Shown here: piece by piece, positions 19,604 through 22,125 of the stretch
How positions within the stretch are numbered: the first letter of the stretch is position 1
Layout of the letters: every line of letters starts with the position of its first letter
Assembly (NCBI GenBank): GCA_937910305.1
Contig: CALEPS010000094.1
Location: 1-22,125, forward strand
Direction: 5' to 3'
DNA length: 22,125 bases
Origin: an uncultured Bacteroidales bacterium
Lineage (GTDB): Bacteria; Bacteroidota; Bacteroidia; Bacteroidales; Paludibacteraceae
The notes under the pieces: generated by a model
Told to the model about the DNA's origin: nothing
Databases searched by the model: none
The model's input: the letters and a program-made list of their open reading frames with translations, nothing else
Made by a program: the position numbers and the translations under genes

Positions 19604-21082
19604 TTAATGAAAATTTATGCGTAACACGTATGCCTGCAGCCATGAATCGATGTCTTCGATATCGGGGTTGACATGTCTGCGGACTATCTGGCGGCGATGG
19701 TAGATCGTCTGTTTCTGGACATTGAGCAGGATGCCCATGTCGCTGTCGGATGCGCCTATGATAGAGAGGATGGCAAACTGCATATCGGATTCGGTCAATA
19801 CTGGGTATTCTTTCTGCAAACGGCTGACGGCTCCGTCCAATGCGTTGTCCACGGACCGGATCAGTTCGTCCAGACTCTCTTTGCTCATCGTCAGCTGTTC
19901 GTCCCGGTAGGTCTGCAGCCATTTGGGAAACTCCGGTTCGTTGCCGCGGAGACGCTGTAACTCCATCTCACGCGTCAGGTTCACCTTTTGTTGCAGCCGC
20001 TCCAAAGCCAGCTGTAATTGTTGTCGGTATTTGGTCTGGAGCGCTTCTATGGCGGCGTTCTGCTCGCGGCGGCGTTGTTGCCAGTACCGCCATAAAACCA
20101 GCATCAGGGTTATTGTCAGAGCCAACAGGAGAACAAGAATAACAGATACCGTCCGCTGCCATTGCCGTTCCCGCTGCGCTTCTTCCGCTAACTGTTGCTC
20201 CCTCGCTACGTCATAATGCAGCGACAGCGCATAGGTTCGCGCTCCGGCATCCCGCTGCAACTCCTCTATCTTGCGGTCGTATAGCTGCAGCAACTCTTCG
20301 TAGGCTTCGTCCGAGATCCCTCTTTGATGCAGGATCTTGCTCTGAAAATAGGCGTAACTCTGTTCAAACCAATAGGTATATGCCGAGTCCTGAGGGTGCA
20401 GATAATTAAGATAATAGGCAGCCGAATCGGTCTCTCCGATAGCCAGATACATGCCGATGATCTCTGCATACCGGGTTGTAACGCCGTATTTTTCCGCCAA
20501 AGTACGGCAGGCGTTCAGTAACCCGGATTTGTTCTCCGGTTCGCAATACTGATAGTAGTATGCCGCGATATCTTCCTTCAGCATTTTATTTCCGATGGAA
20601 TCGGCACAATCTGCTGCTTTTTGAAACCAGAGACGGGTAGAATCCATGTCCCTTCCCATAATGGCATTGGTCCGTGCTATGTCCCGATAGGCGCAGGTTA
20701 AAAACAGTGCATCTTCCGCGGGGTCTAACATCGGAATGGATTTCTTGTAATACTCCTGCGCGATGTCATACAGCATCTCGCTCTCGGAGGTGTTTCCCAG
20801 GTGAAACCAAGTCAGACCCAACAGCCTGTTGCGCCTCGCCTGCTCTTTCGGCTGCAGTTCCGACGGCTCCGCCTGCAATAAAGCGTCTTCCGCCTGCTTC
20901 AGATAATAGGTGGATTCCTCATAATGACTGGCGTGGTTGGAGGACGTGCCGGACTGATAATATTGCTCCGCTTCCTGCAGCCGTTCAAGGCTTTTTGAAC
21001 CTCCGAACCGGCAACACGGCAGCAAAAAAAGCAAGCTCATCAAGGCAACTTCTCCAAACCGTACAACTATTTTTCTGCGCAT
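19604..21082 (-). CDS. TPR - transmembrane - coiled-coil regulator with a C-terminal HTH-like domain
   Basis: 492 aa from the ATG at 21082 (an ATG at 21118 would add 12 residues; the shorter form starts directly with the export signal). Order: signal sequence with a lipobox-like end (about 1-24, SLLFLLPCC), tetratricopeptide-like helical pairs (about 35-300), one transmembrane helix (about 312-332, VSVILVLLLALTITLMLVLW), a cytoplasmic coiled coil (about 335-380), and a C-terminal segment (about 429-470, LTESDMQFAILSIIGASDSDMGILLNVQKQTIYHRRQIV) that looks like a LuxR-type helix-turn-helix. Bacteroidales have many such proteins, thought to sense in the periplasm and act on DNA. It is divergent from the secreted-protein gene at 21233 and is a candidate regulator of it (inference). 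The HTH call is by pattern and should be read as probable. Confidence 0.75.
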   Translation of the reverse strand: MRRKIVVRFGEVALMSLLFLLPCCRFGGSKSLERLQEAEQYYQSGTSSNHASHYEESTYYLKQAEDALLQAEPSELQPKEQARRNRLLGLTWFHLGNTSESEMLYDIAQEYYKKSIPMLDPAEDALFLTCAYRDIARTNAIMGRDMDSTRLWFQKAADCADSIGNKMLKEDIAAYYYQYCEPENKSGLLNACRTLAEKYGVTTRYAEIIGMYLAIGETDSAAYYLNYLHPQDSAYTYWFEQSYAYFQSKILHQRGISDEAYEELLQLYDRKIEELQRDAGARTYALSLHYDVAREQQLAEEAQRERQWQRTVSVILVLLLALTITLMLVLWRYWQQRRREQNAAIEALQTKYRQQLQLALERLQQKVNLTREMELQRLRGNEPEFPKWLQTYRDEQLTMSKESLDELIRSVDNALDGAVSRLQKEYPVLTESDMQFAILSIIGASDSDMGILLNVQKQTIYHRRQIVRRHVNPDIEDIDSWLQAYVLRINFH

Positions 21083-21149
21083 ATTTTTAAATGATTTGAT
21101 TTTCAGTATTTTATGCAAATGCCAAAGTCGTGCTCATACAACTGTAAAA

Positions 21150-21181
21150 TTTGTGGCATTCAAAAAAAAGCAGTACCTTTG
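21150..21181 (+). promoter_or_regulatory. Bacteroidetes-type promoter of the secreted-protein gene
   Basis: TTTG (21150-21153) and TACCTTTG (21174-21181) match the -33 and -7 consensus (TTTG, TAnnTTTG) exactly, with a 20-bp spacer. The ATG at 21233 is about 45 nt downstream of the expected start site. It is the best promoter match found in the window. Confidence 0.85.
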
Positions 21182-21232
21182 CACTGAATTTTAAAATAAC
21201 TTTTGCCTGCAAATTTAATACATTTTTTTGGT

Positions 21233-22125
21233 ATGTGCAAATTAAAATTTCATATTCTTGCATTTTTATGCTTTTGGGGCACCATTTGTAGCATTTTATG
21301 TGCCGCTCCTTTTGTCTCTTTTGCTCCGTCAGCAGATGCGCTCTGTACCGCCAACCCGTTTATTACCCTTTCGCAGGATTTTACCGATGACGGCTATTTT
21401 GGCGATTCCCATCGGTTTATGTACGAGTATTCTGCAGATGGGTTGTCCTGGAGCCGCTTTCCATACTCGCACACTGGTGTGACATATGGATATACTCAGC
21501 GTCCTACAAATTTACAAGAAGGTTGGTATCGTGTGCTTGTAGCGAGAGAAGACGAATTGGAAATGCCGGAACGATGGCTGGTAAGCGAACCGGTCTATAT
21601 GGAGAAGATAGAAGGCGGATGCACTCCTTTCAAACACCCATGGCCCGATGAGGTTTCAGATGATGTATGTCCGCGAGGCACCATCCTATTCCGCGAGGAT
21701 TTCGGAGGTAATGACCCTTCCGATCCGGTCACCAGCCAGGAGCGCCTCACTACTATGAGCTCACGGTATATTCAGAGCTTTGATGTTATTTCCAGAGTAA
21801 ATTCCGGTAAATTTGTGGTCGCCAAACATGGATGGCAGAATAATCTCAATTTGAGTACAACGGAGTCTATGTTCTCTCAGTGGTTTATTCAGGACGACCA
21901 TACATACCCCAACGACTATTCGCGCGGCTACCTCTTGGAGGTCGATGGAATCGGTGGAAATGATGCTTTCTACAGCACTACTTTTCCGGTCTGCCATGAG
22001 ATGGACCTTTCTTTCTCCGCTTATGTAGCAAACGTGTTGGAACCCGGCCATCCTTTTACTAAACCGAAAGTCCGATTTCTTATTCAGGACGAATTGACCA
22101 ACGACACTATCTGGGAGCAATCCTC
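21233..22125 (+). CDS. Large secreted surface protein, N-terminal part (runs off the window)
   Basis: 297 codons are visible and the frame is open to the window end. The start MCKLKFHILAFLCFWGTICSILCAAP is a long signal peptide. Residues about 27-130 look like a beta-rich Ig-like module (F.Y.YS.DG.SW...GWYRVLVA). From about 148, ILFREDFGGND begins a second module with WFIQDDHTYPNDYSRGYLLEVDGIGGNDAFYSTTFPVC, LSFSAYVANV and KVRFLIQD, a jelly-roll-like segment that I associate with very large Bacteroidales exported proteins, often carrying a type IX secretion C-terminal signal; the C terminus is not visible here. Start choice: first ATG after a near-consensus promoter, directly followed by the signal peptide. 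Function beyond 'surface or secreted, possibly adhesive' is not supported. Confidence 0.8.
   Translation, partial: MCKLKFHILAFLCFWGTICSILCAAPFVSFAPSADALCTANPFITLSQDFTDDGYFGDSHRFMYEYSADGLSWSRFPYSHTGVTYGYTQRPTNLQEGWYRVLVAREDELEMPERWLVSEPVYMEKIEGGCTPFKHPWPDEVSDDVCPRGTILFREDFGGNDPSDPVTSQERLTTMSSRYIQSFDVISRVNSGKFVVAKHGWQNNLNLSTTESMFSQWFIQDDHTYPNDYSRGYLLEVDGIGGNDAFYSTTFPVCHEMDLSFSAYVANVLEPGHPFTKPKVRFLIQDELTNDTIWEQS

Noticed and set aside
19588..19605. GC palindrome plus T-run as a rho-independent terminator
   Set aside because: The T-run follows the hairpin only on the + strand, where no gene ends; for the minus-strand regulator gene the hairpin is not followed by T residues, and the palindrome has almost no loop.
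21118..21160. 7-bp inverted repeat AATGCCA / TGGCATT in the divergent promoter region
   Set aside because: Arms are short and 29 bp apart in an AT-rich region; likely chance, although an operator cannot be excluded.

Overview
The window looks like a chromosomal segment of a Bacteroidales bacterium (phylum Bacteroidota). The evidence is a GldB-type lipoprotein, a Bacteroidetes-style TonB C-terminal protein, DUF4250, a long RodA, promoters of the TTTG / TAnnTTTG type, few strong Shine-Dalgarno sites, and many short period-7 repeats between and inside genes. I cannot name the genus.

Layout. The left edge (1-165, + strand) is the 3' end of an Hsp20 small heat-shock gene with its own terminator. 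From about 1.7 kb to 21.1 kb everything is on the minus strand. Read in the direction of transcription (right to left): a TPR / membrane / HTH-like regulator (21082-19604); the cell-shape operon mreB-mreC-mreD-mrdA(PBP2)-rodA, followed without a break by yraN and mnmG (19481-11560); an 81-bp gap holding a perfect parS-type ParB site and a hairpin; apt, uvrC and tsaE; a Bacteroidales lipoprotein coupled to a TonB-C protein; lolD and gldB; then the ATGA-coupled run DUF4250 - NUDIX hydrolase - ProXp-ala/YbaK-type tRNA deacylase - SufS-type cysteine desulfurase; and finally an Ntn-type (choloylglycine hydrolase-like) amidase and an ALDH3-type aldehyde dehydrogenase that converges on the hsp20 terminator. 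At the right edge a + strand gene for a large secreted protein starts at 21233 from a near-consensus promoter. It is divergent from the regulator and runs off the window.

How the genes work together. The mre/mrdA/rodA block is the elongasome: MreB filament, MreC/MreD membrane scaffold, RodA glycosyltransferase and PBP2 transpeptidase. MnmG (tRNA wobble uridine), TsaE (t6A) and the tRNA deacylase serve translation fidelity. UvrC and the NUDIX enzyme serve DNA and nucleotide-pool maintenance. LolD and GldB belong to envelope lipoprotein traffic and type IX secretion/gliding-type machinery. The secreted right-hand protein is the sort of cargo such a secretion system would handle.

Most striking. 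(1) The exact 16-bp parS sequence between mnmG and apt. (2) A family of tandem 7-bp arrays that fill gene gaps, supply a stop codon, sit inside coding sequences as in-frame low-complexity inserts (SufS, NUDIX, amidase), and in one case encode the hydrophobic core of a lipoprotein signal peptide. (3) A separate GC-rich palindromic insert in the SufS gene and a related-looking one forming the C-terminal tail of TsaE. There are no tRNA or rRNA genes, no CRISPR array, no transposase, and no gene-free stretch longer than 300 bases.
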